A stretch of 64,000 nucleotides of DNA from Nocardioides sp. LHD-245 (GTDB lineage Bacteria > Actinomycetota > Actinomycetes > Propionibacteriales > Nocardioidaceae), in assembly GCF_030929495.1 (NCBI RefSeq), contig NZ_JAVFWN010000018.1:98880-162879 (forward strand), written 5' to 3'. The notes below the pieces were generated by a model, which saw nothing but the letters and a program-made list of their open reading frames with translations, had not been told where the DNA came from and searched no databases. Shown piece after piece: positions 32,980 through 41,967 of the stretch. The first letter of the stretch is position 1; each line of letters begins with the position of its first letter. The translations under genes were made by a program, and so were the position numbers.

Positions 32980-34850
32980 GCCGGGGCCTCCTCGAAGATG
33001 TCCGTGCGAATGCACCGCGCCTCGCGATGGTCGGTCAGGTGCAGGAGCGGAACCGCGCGGTCGGTGCACGCCGCGATGCTGAAGTCGCACCGGTCGCTGA
33101 AGTGGCAGCCGGCCGGCCAGTCCTCGGGACGGGGCACCACACCACCGATGAAGGGGAGACGTTCGGCGTCCGGGTCGTGGTGCGGGTCCGAGGCGATCAA
33201 TCCGCGCGTGTAGGGATGGCACGGCGATTCGAAGATGTCGTCGACGTCCGCCCTCTCGACGACCTCGCCGGCGTACATCACGACGACGCGGTCGGCGATG
33301 TCCGCCACCACCCCCCAGTCATGGGTCACCAGCAGGAGCGCCATCCCACGTTGCTCCTGGAGCCGTCGCAGAAGCGCGAGGATCTCCGCCTGGAGCGTGA
33401 CGTCGAGAGCCGTCGTCGGCTCGTCGGCGATGAGCACGTCCGGGTCGCCCGCGAGTGCTCGAGCGATGGACACGCGCTGTGCCATGCCGCCGGACAGTTC
33501 GTGCGGGTACCGCCGGGCGACGGCCTCGGGATCGGGCAATCCGACCTCGCCCAGCAGGTCGACCGCGCGACGCCAGGCTTCAGTCCGAGAGGTCCCTTGG
33601 TGTCGCCGCACTCCCTCGGCGATCTGCCAACCGACTCGGAAGACGGGCGTGAGGCTGACCATGGGCTCCTGCGAGACCCAGGCGATCGCCTTGCCGCGAA
33701 GCGCATGGCGCTCCTTGCGCGACAAGGCCGCAAGGTCCCGGCCACGGTAGACGACGGCGCCGTGAGTCAGCTCTCCGCCCGACGGGAGCAGCCCGACGAT
33801 GGACCGCGCCGTCATGGTCTTGCCACAACCGGACTCGCCGACAAGGGCGACCACCTCTCCCTCGTCGAGGGAGAACGACACGTCGTGCAGGACTCGGACC
33901 GGTACGCCGTCGCGCGGCAGCGTCACTGCCAGCGACCGCACGGACAGCAGAGCCGAGCCTGCTGTCTCCTCGGTGCTCTGAGCCGGCGCGCCGAGGTCTC
34001 CGCGCTGCTTGGGCATCAGCTGCGGCGCGGGTGACCACGCCGCGGACGAGGTGTCCCTGATCACGTCGCCCAGCAGGCCGAAGACGAGGATGGTGACCGT
34101 GACCGTCAGGCCTGGCGGGATGACGAGCCATGCATTGGTCTGCAGGACCCGGAGCCCGTCCGCGATCATGCCGCCCCAGCTGGGCTGCGGGTTGGGAACC
34201 ACCAGCTCGAGGAACGCCAATGCGGTCTGCACGATGAGGGCGACGCCGCACACGAGCGAAGCCTGGACGATGATCGGCCCCAGGATCCTCGGAAGGACGT
34301 GCCTGCTCAGGATGTAGGGGGCCGAGAGGCCGGCGGCCTTGGCCGCGTCGATGTACAGCTCCTCACGTACGACCAGCGTTGCCGAGCGCACGACGCGGAT
34401 GAGGGTCGGCGAGAGCAGGAGGCCCAGCGTGATCATGGCGGCGACCATGTTGTGGGGGAAGATGGTCAGGACGACGAAGATGATGATGATGGTGGGCATG
34501 GCGAAGGCGAGGTCGGCGATCCAGCCGACCACGCGATCCACAACCCCCCTGGTGTAGCCGGCCAGGAGGCCGAGCGGAACGCCGATCGCCAACGCGCAGG
34601 AGACGGCGATGACCAGGCCCACCAAGGTGACGCGGGTACCCACCAGCAGCCTGTCCAGCACGTCCCGTCCGAGGGTGTCGGTTCCGAGGGGATGGCTGGA
34701 GCTGGGCGGTGCGTTGGTGATCCGAAGGTCACCGGCCTGCTGCATGGCCACATCGGGGAGAAGGATCGGCGCGAGCACCGCGATGACCGTCAGCACGAGG
34801 ATGTAGGTCAGGCACAGGGCACCCGCTGGGCGGCGCAATGTCGCGATCAT
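32976..34850 (-). CDS. Fused ABC permease-ATPase (DppC-DppD type)
   Basis: This 624-residue fusion has two parts. Residues 1-280 are a DppC-type permease with a leading transmembrane helix, the HPLGTDTLGRDVL motif and an EAA-type loop (YIDAAKAAGLS). Residues about 305-624 are an ATPase with GESGCGKTMT (Walker A), WVSQEPMVSLTP, LSGGMAQRVS (signature), LIADEPTTALD and the DppD-type C-terminal cysteine-rich CHFSDRCDFSIAAC segment. Such fusions are known in actinobacteria and fix permease:ATPase stoichiometry. The ATG at 34850 overlaps the upstream permease stop (ATGA). Confidence 0.9.
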   Translation of the reverse strand: MIATLRRPAGALCLTYILVLTVIAVLAPILLPDVAMQQAGDLRITNAPPSSSHPLGTDTLGRDVLDRLLVGTRVTLVGLVIAVSCALAIGVPLGLLAGYTRGVVDRVVGWIADLAFAMPTIIIIFVVLTIFPHNMVAAMITLGLLLSPTLIRVVRSATLVVREELYIDAAKAAGLSAPYILSRHVLPRILGPIIVQASLVCGVALIVQTALAFLELVVPNPQPSWGGMIADGLRVLQTNAWLVIPPGLTVTVTILVFGLLGDVIRDTSSAAWSPAPQLMPKQRGDLGAPAQSTEETAGSALLSVRSLAVTLPRDGVPVRVLHDVSFSLDEGEVVALVGESGCGKTMTARSIVGLLPSGGELTHGAVVYRGRDLAALSRKERHALRGKAIAWVSQEPMVSLTPVFRVGWQIAEGVRRHQGTSRTEAWRRAVDLLGEVGLPDPEAVARRYPHELSGGMAQRVSIARALAGDPDVLIADEPTTALDVTLQAEILALLRRLQEQRGMALLLVTHDWGVVADIADRVVVMYAGEVVERADVDDIFESPCHPYTRGLIASDPHHDPDAERLPFIGGVVPRPEDWPAGCHFSDRCDFSIAACTDRAVPLLHLTDHREARCIRTDIFEEAPA

Positions 34851-35884
34851 GCTGCCCTCACCCGTGGATTGAGCCAGGCATAGACGATGTCGACCAGAAG
34901 GTTCACCGCTACCACCATGAACGCGTAGTAGAGGACGATCCCTTGGATCATGGGAACGTCGCCGCGGCTGGTCGCGTTGGCGGCCAACGTCCCCAGTCCG
35001 GGCAGGGAGAAGACGTTCTCCACGACCACCGTCCCGCCGAGGAGGGTCAGCGCCTGAAGACCCAGGATCGTGGTGATGCGGAGCGAGGCCACCTTGAGCA
35101 CGTGCCGGAACAGGATCGAGCCGATGCTCACGCCGTTGGCGAGCGCAACACTGACGAACGGCTGGGCCAACGCGTCGAGGAACGCGTCTCTCGACTGCTT
35201 GGCGATCGCAGCGATGCCACCGAAAGCGAGGGCCGCTACGGGCAGAGCCAGGGATCTCGCCCACTCGCCCGAGTCGACGCCGAGTGGCACGTAGCCCGTC
35301 GCGGGAAACCACCCGAGCTGAACCGCGAAGAGGACGATCAGCTGCGCTCCCAACCAGAAGGAGGGAACGGCGAACCCGATCAGAGCGAACATGTCGATCG
35401 CTCGCCCGAAGGCGCCCCGGCGCACCGCGCTCGCCATCCCCAGAGCCACACCGACGACCAGGCTGACGATCAGCGCCCCGACCATCAAGGAGAGCGTCAC
35501 GGGGAGCCGTTGAGCGATGGCGTGCGACACGGATTCCCCGTTGTAGAGGGACGTCCCGACATCGCCGTGCAGAACTCCGGTCAGCCAACCCCAGTACTGC
35601 TCGTGGAGTGGGAGGTTGAGCCCCAGCTGCTCTCGCAGTTGGTCGTAGGCCGCTGGCGTCGCGTCGGGTCCCAGGATCGCTTGGGCGACGTCGCCCGGAG
35701 CCAGCGCGATGAGCACGAAGGTCAGTGCGGTGACCGCCAGCAGGAGCGGGATCGCGCCCAACAGCCGCGTGACGATGATGCCGATCGGGCTTCCCACGAT
35801 CCGCCGGCCGGACCTCCCGGGAGGCCGATCGGCGGCATCGGGGACCTGCGCCGCACCGGGTTTCGTGTCGGTTGCGGTGCTCAC
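34847..35884 (-). CDS. ABC transporter permease (DppB type)
   Basis: This 345-residue inner-membrane permease has six predicted helices. The first is IIVTRLLGAIPLLLAVTALTF, followed by LAPGDVAQAILGP and the large loop GLNLPLHEQYWGWL. The conserved cytoplasmic loop carries ANGVSIGSILFRHVLKVA, and FSLPGLGTLA comes near the end. The GTG at 35884 is taken because it overlaps the solute-binding protein stop (GTGA); a few codons upstream also stay open. It forms the channel with the DppC half of the next gene. Confidence 0.9.
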   Translation of the reverse strand: MSTATDTKPGAAQVPDAADRPPGRSGRRIVGSPIGIIVTRLLGAIPLLLAVTALTFVLIALAPGDVAQAILGPDATPAAYDQLREQLGLNLPLHEQYWGWLTGVLHGDVGTSLYNGESVSHAIAQRLPVTLSLMVGALIVSLVVGVALGMASAVRRGAFGRAIDMFALIGFAVPSFWLGAQLIVLFAVQLGWFPATGYVPLGVDSGEWARSLALPVAALAFGGIAAIAKQSRDAFLDALAQPFVSVALANGVSIGSILFRHVLKVASLRITTILGLQALTLLGGTVVVENVFSLPGLGTLAANATSRGDVPMIQGIVLYYAFMVVAVNLLVDIVYAWLNPRVRAA

Positions 35885-37455
35885 CTCGGCGACCACTCGG
35901 TGGCCCAGCTGTACTCCGGCCGCCCCTCGGTCAACTCCACACCCGCGACTCCGTCGGAGACGTAGTAGAAGACTCTCAGCGCATTGAAGACCGGCACGAA
36001 GACGGCTTCGGTGACCGTGCGCTGACTCAACTCATTCCACACCTGGGCATCGTTGGTGCGGGAGGCGCGCTCGAAGATGGCGGTCATCGTGGCGTCGGTG
36101 GCCCCGAACGGGTTGAGCCCGCCAGTGGGCGCGAGCGCCATCTTGTACCCAGCGCCCATCGGACCGGTGGGCACCGAGTAGAAGACGATCGGATACCGCT
36201 TGCTCGACCGCTTCTCCGCATACTCGGCGGCTGTGGGCGCGGTCGTGATCTTGGCATCGATGCCCACCTTCGACCAGTACGACGCGATCGCTTGGGCGAG
36301 CGGCGTGCCGCTCACGCCGTATCCGCCGTACGTCAGGACGTCGACGGCGAAGCCATCTCCGTATCCCGCCTCGGCGAGGAGGCTCTTCGCACGCTCGACG
36401 TCATAGTCGTAGTGGTCGCGCAGTGAGGATTCGACGTCGGTGGCGAACAGCTGCGACGTCGGCTCACCGTTCTCGCCGACCAGTCCCTCGGTGATGGCTT
36501 CCCTGTCGATCGCATAGTTCAAGGCCTGACGGACCCGAACATCTCCAACGGGTCCGTCGCCGGCTCGATCGGCGAAGATGAGGCCGCCGGTTCCGGTAGG
36601 CAGGCCCACCACCTCGAGCCCGCTCTTCTCCGCCGCGGCCACCGTCGTGAGGTCGCCCCAGGCGACGTCGATCTGACCGGTGCTCTGTGCCTGGAGCCGG
36701 GCGTTCGCATCCGGGATGATGTCGACGACGACCCGGTCCCACTTCACGGCATCCGGCTTGTCGTAGTGCGGATTCGGCACCAGGACGTACTTCTTGTCGC
36801 TGATCGACTGGTCAGGATCGAGCATGTAGGGGCCTGCGCCGACGGTTTCGGTCCGCAGAACATCGGGGCTGGCGACGGCCTTCGGCGAGGAGACGGCTCC
36901 CCAGTTGGCGCTCTCCGACAGCAGATAGGGGATGAGAGGGTTGGACTCGGCCAGCGTGAGCCGCACCGTGACGGCATCGACGGCATCGACGGCCTCGACG
37001 GTCCCCATCAACGCGGTGAACGCTCCAGCACCCTTCGAGAAGTACTCCAACCACGTGCTCACCGCCTCGGCGTCGACCGGCGACCCGTCCGAGAACGTGG
37101 CGCCCTCACGCAGAGTGAGCTCGAACACCTTGTAGGTCTCGTCCACATACCGCCACGACGAGGCCAGGCCCGGCTGGATCGACCCGTCAGCGGCCTGGTG
37201 GAGCAGGAACTCGTTGGTCAGCGGCCGGATGTTGCCGAAGGTCACGCTGTCCTTCGACGGGTCGAGACTGACCGGCCCACTCGGAAGACCGATGGTCAGG
37301 ACCTTTTCGCTGCCGCCGGCGTCATCGGCCGAGCCACAGGCCACGGCCGTGCCGCACAGCACGAGACTCAGGACGGCAGCGCTGAGCCGGCGGAGCCGGC
37401 GCTGTGTCCGGCGCGCGCTCCCACGCCTTTGGCGGTGATCGATCCCTACGTTCAT
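35881..37455 (-). CDS. ABC transporter solute-binding lipoprotein (family 5)
   Basis: This 524-residue binding protein has a basic N-region with many arginines, a hydrophobic core and a lipobox (LCGTAVACGS) that would anchor it outside the membrane. The mature part has LTIGLPSGPVSLDPSKD and the family-5 features YVDETYKVFELTLREGATFSDG and VRQALNYAIDREAI. Family 5 proteins bind peptides, nickel, or a range of small organic acids and glycosides. The ATG at 37455 has AGGAGG 4 nt upstream. It is the first gene of the operon reading down to 28719, whose catabolic genes suggest an organic acid or its conjugate as ligand. Confidence 0.88.
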   Translation of the reverse strand: MNVGIDHRQRRGSARRTQRRLRRLSAAVLSLVLCGTAVACGSADDAGGSEKVLTIGLPSGPVSLDPSKDSVTFGNIRPLTNEFLLHQAADGSIQPGLASSWRYVDETYKVFELTLREGATFSDGSPVDAEAVSTWLEYFSKGAGAFTALMGTVEAVDAVDAVTVRLTLAESNPLIPYLLSESANWGAVSSPKAVASPDVLRTETVGAGPYMLDPDQSISDKKYVLVPNPHYDKPDAVKWDRVVVDIIPDANARLQAQSTGQIDVAWGDLTTVAAAEKSGLEVVGLPTGTGGLIFADRAGDGPVGDVRVRQALNYAIDREAITEGLVGENGEPTSQLFATDVESSLRDHYDYDVERAKSLLAEAGYGDGFAVDVLTYGGYGVSGTPLAQAIASYWSKVGIDAKITTAPTAAEYAEKRSSKRYPIVFYSVPTGPMGAGYKMALAPTGGLNPFGATDATMTAIFERASRTNDAQVWNELSQRTVTEAVFVPVFNALRVFYYVSDGVAGVELTEGRPEYSWATEWSPR

Positions 37456-37502
37456 CGGACCTCCTCGGTGTCGGCGCCTACGGGTGGCGCCAGCCGGAGG
37501 AG

Positions 37503-37531
37503 AATCTAACCTCGGAGGTTAGATGTGTCAA
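37503..37531 (-). promoter_or_regulatory. Near-consensus promoter with a 21-bp palindromic operator in its spacer
   Basis: On the minus strand TTGACA (37531-37526), a 17-nt spacer and TAGATT (37508-37503) form a near-consensus promoter for the solute-binding protein gene. The 10-bp arms ATCTAACCTC and GAGGTTAGAT are perfectly paired around one G (37504-37524), filling the spacer and covering the -10. This is a classic repressor site. The GntR gene ending at 37535 is its likely reader. Confidence 0.75.
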
Positions 37532-37534
37532 CGG

Positions 37535-38275
37535 TCACTTCGGGTCGCGCGTCGCGCGCTTGTCGATCGTGCTGTACAACCGCCGGAGGCTGCGCAGATG
37601 CGCCCGGGTGGCCTCACGTGCTGCCAGCGGGTCGCGCGCCTCGATGGCCTGGGCGATCTCCCGGTGTTCGTCGTTGACCCACTGGTGCGTCTCGGAGGAC
37701 AGGGACTCTCGATCCATGCGGCGGTGGAGGACTTCGAAGACCGGCTCCGCGATGACCTCGATCACCGGATTGTGGGTCGCGCGAAGCAGGACACCGTGAA
37801 ATGCCCGGTTGTGCTCGTAGGTGCCATCGGGGGCCACCGGGCTGGTGTCGTCGAGGCATCGCTGCAGCTCGGCGAGCTCTTCGTCGGTTCGTCTCATCGC
37901 GGCGATCTCCGCAGCAGGGACCTCCAGCATCTCGCGTGCTTCGATGAGCTTCTCCAGCGGAATCGCCTCCGACTCAGCGAGCAGCCCCAACCCGACGCCG
38001 AGCTGGGCTCCCAGCTGATCGGTCGACGGATGCGCCACGAACGTTCCCCCTGACGTGCCGCGCTTGGAGGTCACGAATCCTTGACTCGCCAACACGCGAA
38101 GCGCCTCCCGGGCGGTGTTCCGGCTGACCTGGTAGGCGTCCGAGAGCTCGGGCTCAGCCGGCAGTCGGTCGTTCGGCTTCAACACCCCGGCCACGATCTG
38201 TTGGCGCAGGAACTCCGCAAGGCGCCCGTAGGCCGTACCGTCACCCGAGTTGACCTGTCCAGGGGAACCCGCCAT
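37535..38275 (-). CDS. GntR family transcriptional regulator (FCD subfamily)
   Basis: This is a 246-residue regulator. It has a winged helix at residues 15-85 (LAEFLRQQIVAGVLKPNDRLP, then VSRNTAREALRVLASQGFV) and an FCD domain with EKLIEAREMLEVPAAEIAA, NRAFHGVLLRATHN and ATRAHLRSLRRL. The ATG at 38275 has GGAGAG about 5 nt upstream. It lies directly upstream of the ABC transporter operon on the same strand, and the 21-bp palindrome at 37504-37524 is its presumed operator. The inducer is probably the imported acid or its CoA ester. Confidence 0.85.
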   Translation of the reverse strand: MAGSPGQVNSGDGTAYGRLAEFLRQQIVAGVLKPNDRLPAEPELSDAYQVSRNTAREALRVLASQGFVTSKRGTSGGTFVAHPSTDQLGAQLGVGLGLLAESEAIPLEKLIEAREMLEVPAAEIAAMRRTDEELAELQRCLDDTSPVAPDGTYEHNRAFHGVLLRATHNPVIEVIAEPVFEVLHRRMDRESLSSETHQWVNDEHREIAQAIEARDPLAAREATRAHLRSLRRLYSTIDKRATRDPK

Positions 38276-38436
38276 TCGACTCTCCTCCACCACGTTGCCC
38301 GCTCCTCGCCGCGCGTGCCCGCACCGGCTTTGCTCCGAGGATAGAGCACCTCGACCTGGCGGCTGCGGAGCCGAGCCGAATGCCCGGCCTTCCGGGCGAG
38401 GCGTACGCTCGCCAGCAGTCGAGAGAGGGAGTGTCC

Positions 38437-39390
38437 GTGAGCAATGCGAACCATCTGCTGGAGGCCCTGGAGCCGGTCGTGGCCGAGAACCTCGACCGCC
38501 ATCTGGGCCTGGCCCAGGAGTGGCACCCGCACGACTACATCCCCTGGAGCGAGGGGCGCGACTTCGCGTTCCTGGGCGGGGAGGACTGGAACCCTGAGCA
38601 GTCCCGGCTCTCGGAGACCGCCAAGGCGGCGATGTTCACCAACCTGCTGACCGAGGACAACCTGCCGTCGTACCACCGCGAGATCGCGACGCGCTTCGGT
38701 CGCGACGGCGCGTGGGGCACCTGGGTCGGGCGCTGGACCGCGGAGGAGAACCGGCACGGCATCGCCATGCGCGACTATCTCGTGGTGACCCGGGGCGTGG
38801 ACCCGGTCGAGCTCGAGCGCGCCCGGATGGACTACATGACGTCCGGCTACGACTCCGGCGACAAGACGCCGCTCGAGGCGGTGACCTACGTGTCCTTCCA
38901 GGAGCTCGCCACCCGCGTGTCGCACCGCAACACCGGCAAGGTCACCAACGACCCGATCGCCGACCGGATGCTCGCCCGGATCTCCAAGGACGAGAACCTG
39001 CACATGGTCTTCTACCGCAACATCGTGGCGGCGGCCTTGGAGATCGCGCCCGACGAGACCATGCGCGCCATCGCCGACGAGGTCATCGGCTTCGAGATGC
39101 CCGGCGCCACGATGGCCGGCTTCCGCCGCAACTCGATGATCATCGCCAAGGCGGGCATCTACGACCTGAGGCTGCACCACGACGACGTGATCATGCCGAT
39201 CCTGCGGCACTGGGACATCTTCGAGCGCACCGGCCTCGGCGCCGTCGGCGAGCAGGCCCGCGACGACCTCGCCGCCTTCCTCGAGGGGCTGGACACCCAG
39301 GCCGCCCGCTTCGTCGAGCGCCGGGCCGAGCACCGCGCCCGCGCCGCGGCCCGGTCCGACAGCGACCTGACACTCGACATCGCCACCTAG
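38437..39390 (+). CDS. Acyl-ACP desaturase, DesA/ferritin-like di-iron type
   Basis: This 317-residue soluble fatty-acid desaturase contains the two helix pairs that bind a di-iron centre. They are the first Glu in TEDNLPSY and EENRH, and FQELATRVSH and DENLH. WGTWVGRWTAEENRHG is the family's hallmark block. Related mycobacterial DesA proteins desaturate acyl chains bound to acyl carrier protein. The GTG at 38437 is chosen over 38431 because GAGGGA lies 6 nt upstream. It is divergent from the GntR regulator and convergent with the amidase gene. Confidence 0.88.
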   Translation: MSNANHLLEALEPVVAENLDRHLGLAQEWHPHDYIPWSEGRDFAFLGGEDWNPEQSRLSETAKAAMFTNLLTEDNLPSYHREIATRFGRDGAWGTWVGRWTAEENRHGIAMRDYLVVTRGVDPVELERARMDYMTSGYDSGDKTPLEAVTYVSFQELATRVSHRNTGKVTNDPIADRMLARISKDENLHMVFYRNIVAAALEIAPDETMRAIADEVIGFEMPGATMAGFRRNSMIIAKAGIYDLRLHHDDVIMPILRHWDIFERTGLGAVGEQARDDLAAFLEGLDTQAARFVERRAEHRARAAARSDSDLTLDIAT

Positions 39391-39393
39391 CGT

Positions 39394-40785
39394 TCAGCCC
39401 GCCACCCGACGCGGTAGTCGGGAGCCCAGAGCCCGCTCGGCGTACGCCGCCAGCGCGAGCAACATCCCGTCGCCGTACGGCGGCCCCGCGATCTGCACGC
39501 CGACCGGGAGCCCGCCGGCGATCGTGCCCGCCGGCAGCGAGATCGCCGGGAAGCCCGTGAGGTTCCAGACCTGGGTGAGCCGCGCCCAGTCGGTGAGCCC
39601 GACGGGCACGCCCGCGACCGTGCCGGGGTGCTCCAGCCCGGCGTCGAAAGCGACGGTGCTGGTCGTCGGCGTGATGACCAGGTCGTAGTCGCGCAGCACC
39701 GCGTCCGCCCGCGCCGTCACCGCACGGCGGACCAGCTCGGCGTCGGGGCCCGCGCTGCGCGGCAGGCCCCGCGTCGAGTCGACGAACGCCCGCAGCTGCG
39801 GGCTGAGCTGCTCGCGGGCAGACGGCGTCAGCGCGTCGACCTGCCGGGTGATCGACTGTGCGTAGAGCCGGTCCCAGGTGTCCTCGACGCCGTCGAGGAC
39901 AAGGTCGAACCGGGTCACCGGTACGCCGGCCGCCACCAGGTCCGCGACCCACCCGTCGACGACCGCCCGGACCTCCGGATCGACCGGTCCCCCGTTGAGG
40001 GCGGGCGAGTAGCCGACCCGCAGGTGCTCGACGGGCCGGCCGCAGGCATGCGCCATCGGCCCCGGCTCGGCTTGGGTGTGCCCGGTCAGGACGTCGAGCA
40101 GCCGGGCCACGTCGCGGACGCTGCGGGCCATCGGCCCGAGGTGGCCGAGGGTGCCCAGGTCGCTCGGCGGGTACGTCGGCACCCGGCCGCTGGTCGGCTT
40201 GAGGCCGACCACGCCGGTGAACGCCGCGGGCAGCCGGATCGAGCCGCCGCCGTCGGTGGCCACCGCGAGCGGCCCCATCCCCGCCGCGAGCGCGGCGCCC
40301 GCGCCGCCGGACGAGCCGCCCGCGGTCCGGTCCGGGCACCACGGGTTGAGGGTGCGACCCGTGACCGGGCTGGCGGTGATGAAGGACCAACCGAACTCCG
40401 GCGTCGTCGTCTTCCCCACGCAGACCGCGCCCGCCTGCCGCAGCAGGGTCGCCGCCGGGGCGTCGGCCTGGGCCACCGCGTCCGTGAACGGTACGGCGCC
40501 GCGGATCGTCGGCAGGCCGCGCACGTCGATCAGGTCCTTCACCGAGCACGGGACGCCGTGCAGGGCGCCGAGCTCCGCACTCGAGGTCACCTGTGCCTCG
40601 GCGGCCCTGGCCGCCGCCCGGGCACCGTCCGGGTCGACGGTCGCGAAGCACGACAACCCCGCATCGAGCTGCTCGATGCGCGCGAGCACCGCGTCGACCA
40701 GCTCGACCGGCGAGAGCCGGCGAGCCCGGATCTCGGCAGCGGCGGCCTCGGCGGTGAGCTCGTGCAGCTCGGGAGACCCGCTCAT
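39394..40785 (-). CDS. Amidase (amidase-signature family)
   Basis: This 463-residue hydrolase has the Ser-cisSer-Lys triad: Lys in CSVKDLIDVRG, the glycine/serine-rich TAGGSSGGAGAALA, and the nucleophile in DGGGSIRLPAAFTG. It hydrolyses C-N bonds of amides, ureas or acyl-amino acids. Its ATG at 40785 overlaps the DUF1028 stop (ATGA). It is the last of nine genes transcribed from 48259, so it likely acts on a product of the imported compound after the M20 peptidase and oxidoreductase steps. Confidence 0.88.
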   Translation of the reverse strand: MSGSPELHELTAEAAAAEIRARRLSPVELVDAVLARIEQLDAGLSCFATVDPDGARAAARAAEAQVTSSAELGALHGVPCSVKDLIDVRGLPTIRGAVPFTDAVAQADAPAATLLRQAGAVCVGKTTTPEFGWSFITASPVTGRTLNPWCPDRTAGGSSGGAGAALAAGMGPLAVATDGGGSIRLPAAFTGVVGLKPTSGRVPTYPPSDLGTLGHLGPMARSVRDVARLLDVLTGHTQAEPGPMAHACGRPVEHLRVGYSPALNGGPVDPEVRAVVDGWVADLVAAGVPVTRFDLVLDGVEDTWDRLYAQSITRQVDALTPSAREQLSPQLRAFVDSTRGLPRSAGPDAELVRRAVTARADAVLRDYDLVITPTTSTVAFDAGLEHPGTVAGVPVGLTDWARLTQVWNLTGFPAISLPAGTIAGGLPVGVQIAGPPYGDGMLLALAAYAERALGSRLPRRVAG

Positions 40786-41447
40786 CGAACGGCCCCCGGC
40801 GGATCCGCGGGGACGAACACGCCCGTCTCGTCGTACGCCGTCCAGTGGGTCCGCCAGCGCGTCAGCAACCGGCCCAGCGCACCCACCGGGTCGGCGTCGT
40901 GGTCGATCCGGAGGTCGACCGCGGGCCAGGGCCGGTCGTCGACCACCAGCAGCGCGGCCGACTCGCGTCCCCGGCTGTCGCCACCCGCGGCGTCGCCGGC
41001 TGCGAGCGCGGCCAGCAGCCGGTCGGCCAGGTCACCCGGGCAGACGTGGAAGGCCGCGAGCATCGCCGGCAGGGGCTCGCCATCGGCGAGCAGATTGCCG
41101 CCGACGGCGACGTCCGGCTCGACGAGGTGGCCGTTCCAGCCGGCCACCTCGTCGCCGGTGTGGGCGGCGGTGCCGTCCGGCCCGGCGAGCAGCACCTGGC
41201 GGCGCGCGGCGTCGGGATCGTCCGCGAGGGCCGCCCGGAGCGCGGCGTCCGCGTCTCCCCCGGCGGCACCTGCGAGTCCGGCGAGCGCGGCGCCGGCCAG
41301 CGCCGGGTTCACGATCGCCTGGGTCGCGCAGGCACCCACCCCCGCGGTGACGAACGCGGAGCGCGCCCCGACGCTCGGCCGGGCGGTCGCGATCGCGACC
41401 CCGAAGCTGCCGGAGCCCGGATCCCTGGCGACGACGGAGAAGGTCAT
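40782..41447 (-). CDS. DUF1028 protein (Ntn-hydrolase-like)
   Basis: This 221-residue protein of the DUF1028 family starts with MTFSVVARDP; the second-residue Thr is the position of the N-terminal nucleophile in Ntn hydrolases after Met removal. Other blocks are FGVAIATARPSVG, GVGACATQAIVNP and a VAVGGNLL motif. The activity is not established. The family often travels with ABC transporters and amidases or peptidases, as here. It overlaps both neighbours by ATGA. Confidence 0.75.
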   Translation of the reverse strand: MTFSVVARDPGSGSFGVAIATARPSVGARSAFVTAGVGACATQAIVNPALAGAALAGLAGAAGGDADAALRAALADDPDAARRQVLLAGPDGTAAHTGDEVAGWNGHLVEPDVAVGGNLLADGEPLPAMLAAFHVCPGDLADRLLAALAAGDAAGGDSRGRESAALLVVDDRPWPAVDLRIDHDADPVGALGRLLTRWRTHWTAYDETGVFVPADPPGAVR

Positions 41448-41947
41448 GCCGGTGCCCCGGCGGGATCCCGGTCCGGCCGCAGCCCCTCGTCCTCGGTGGA
41501 GAAGTGCGCGTGCACGACCCGCCAGCCGTCGGCCCCGCGGCGCAGCACCAGCGTGCTCCGGTACGCCGCCGGGTTGTGCTCCAGGTCGCCGCCCACCCAG
41601 CGCTTGAACCGGGTCACCCGGTCCGAGGCGATGAAGGCCAGGCCGTCGGCGATGCCCACCCGCAGCCGCCCCGGCAGGTACGGCGACACCAGGGCGAACT
41701 GCGGACGGTAGAAGTTCCAGATGTTCTCCCAGTCGGCGAGCCCCTCGTAGGTGTGGCCGTTGGTGTTGAAGAAGAAGTTCTCGGCCGATCCGTCCCAGAC
41801 GGTCGAGAGCAGCCCGAAGTCGAGGTGGTCGTTCGCGACCATGTAGGTGTGGTACGCCACGAGGAGCGCGCGCAGGTCGTCGGCCGAGCCTCCGTCCACG
41901 TGCAGGTCGAGGTCGGCGTAGCGCTCGGGCAGGTCCAGGGACTCCAT
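41444..41947 (-). CDS. SnoaL/NTF2-like protein
   Basis: This 167-residue single-domain NTF2-like fold has an N-terminal helical pair (LRALLVAYHTYMVANDHLDFGLLSTVWD), a cone of strands (YRSTLVLRRGADGWRVVHAHFS) and aromatic residues lining the pocket. Members serve as small isomerases, dehydratases or ligand-binding subunits. The ATG at 41947 has AAGGAG 6 nt upstream and is preferred. The in-frame ATG at 41971 would instead overlap the LLM gene stop by ATGA, the pattern seen across this operon, so either could be used. Confidence 0.65.
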   Translation of the reverse strand: MESLDLPERYADLDLHVDGGSADDLRALLVAYHTYMVANDHLDFGLLSTVWDGSAENFFFNTNGHTYEGLADWENIWNFYRPQFALVSPYLPGRLRVGIADGLAFIASDRVTRFKRWVGGDLEHNPAAYRSTLVLRRGADGWRVVHAHFSTEDEGLRPDRDPAGAPA

Positions 41948-41967
41948 GTCGTTCTCCTTCTCGGGGG

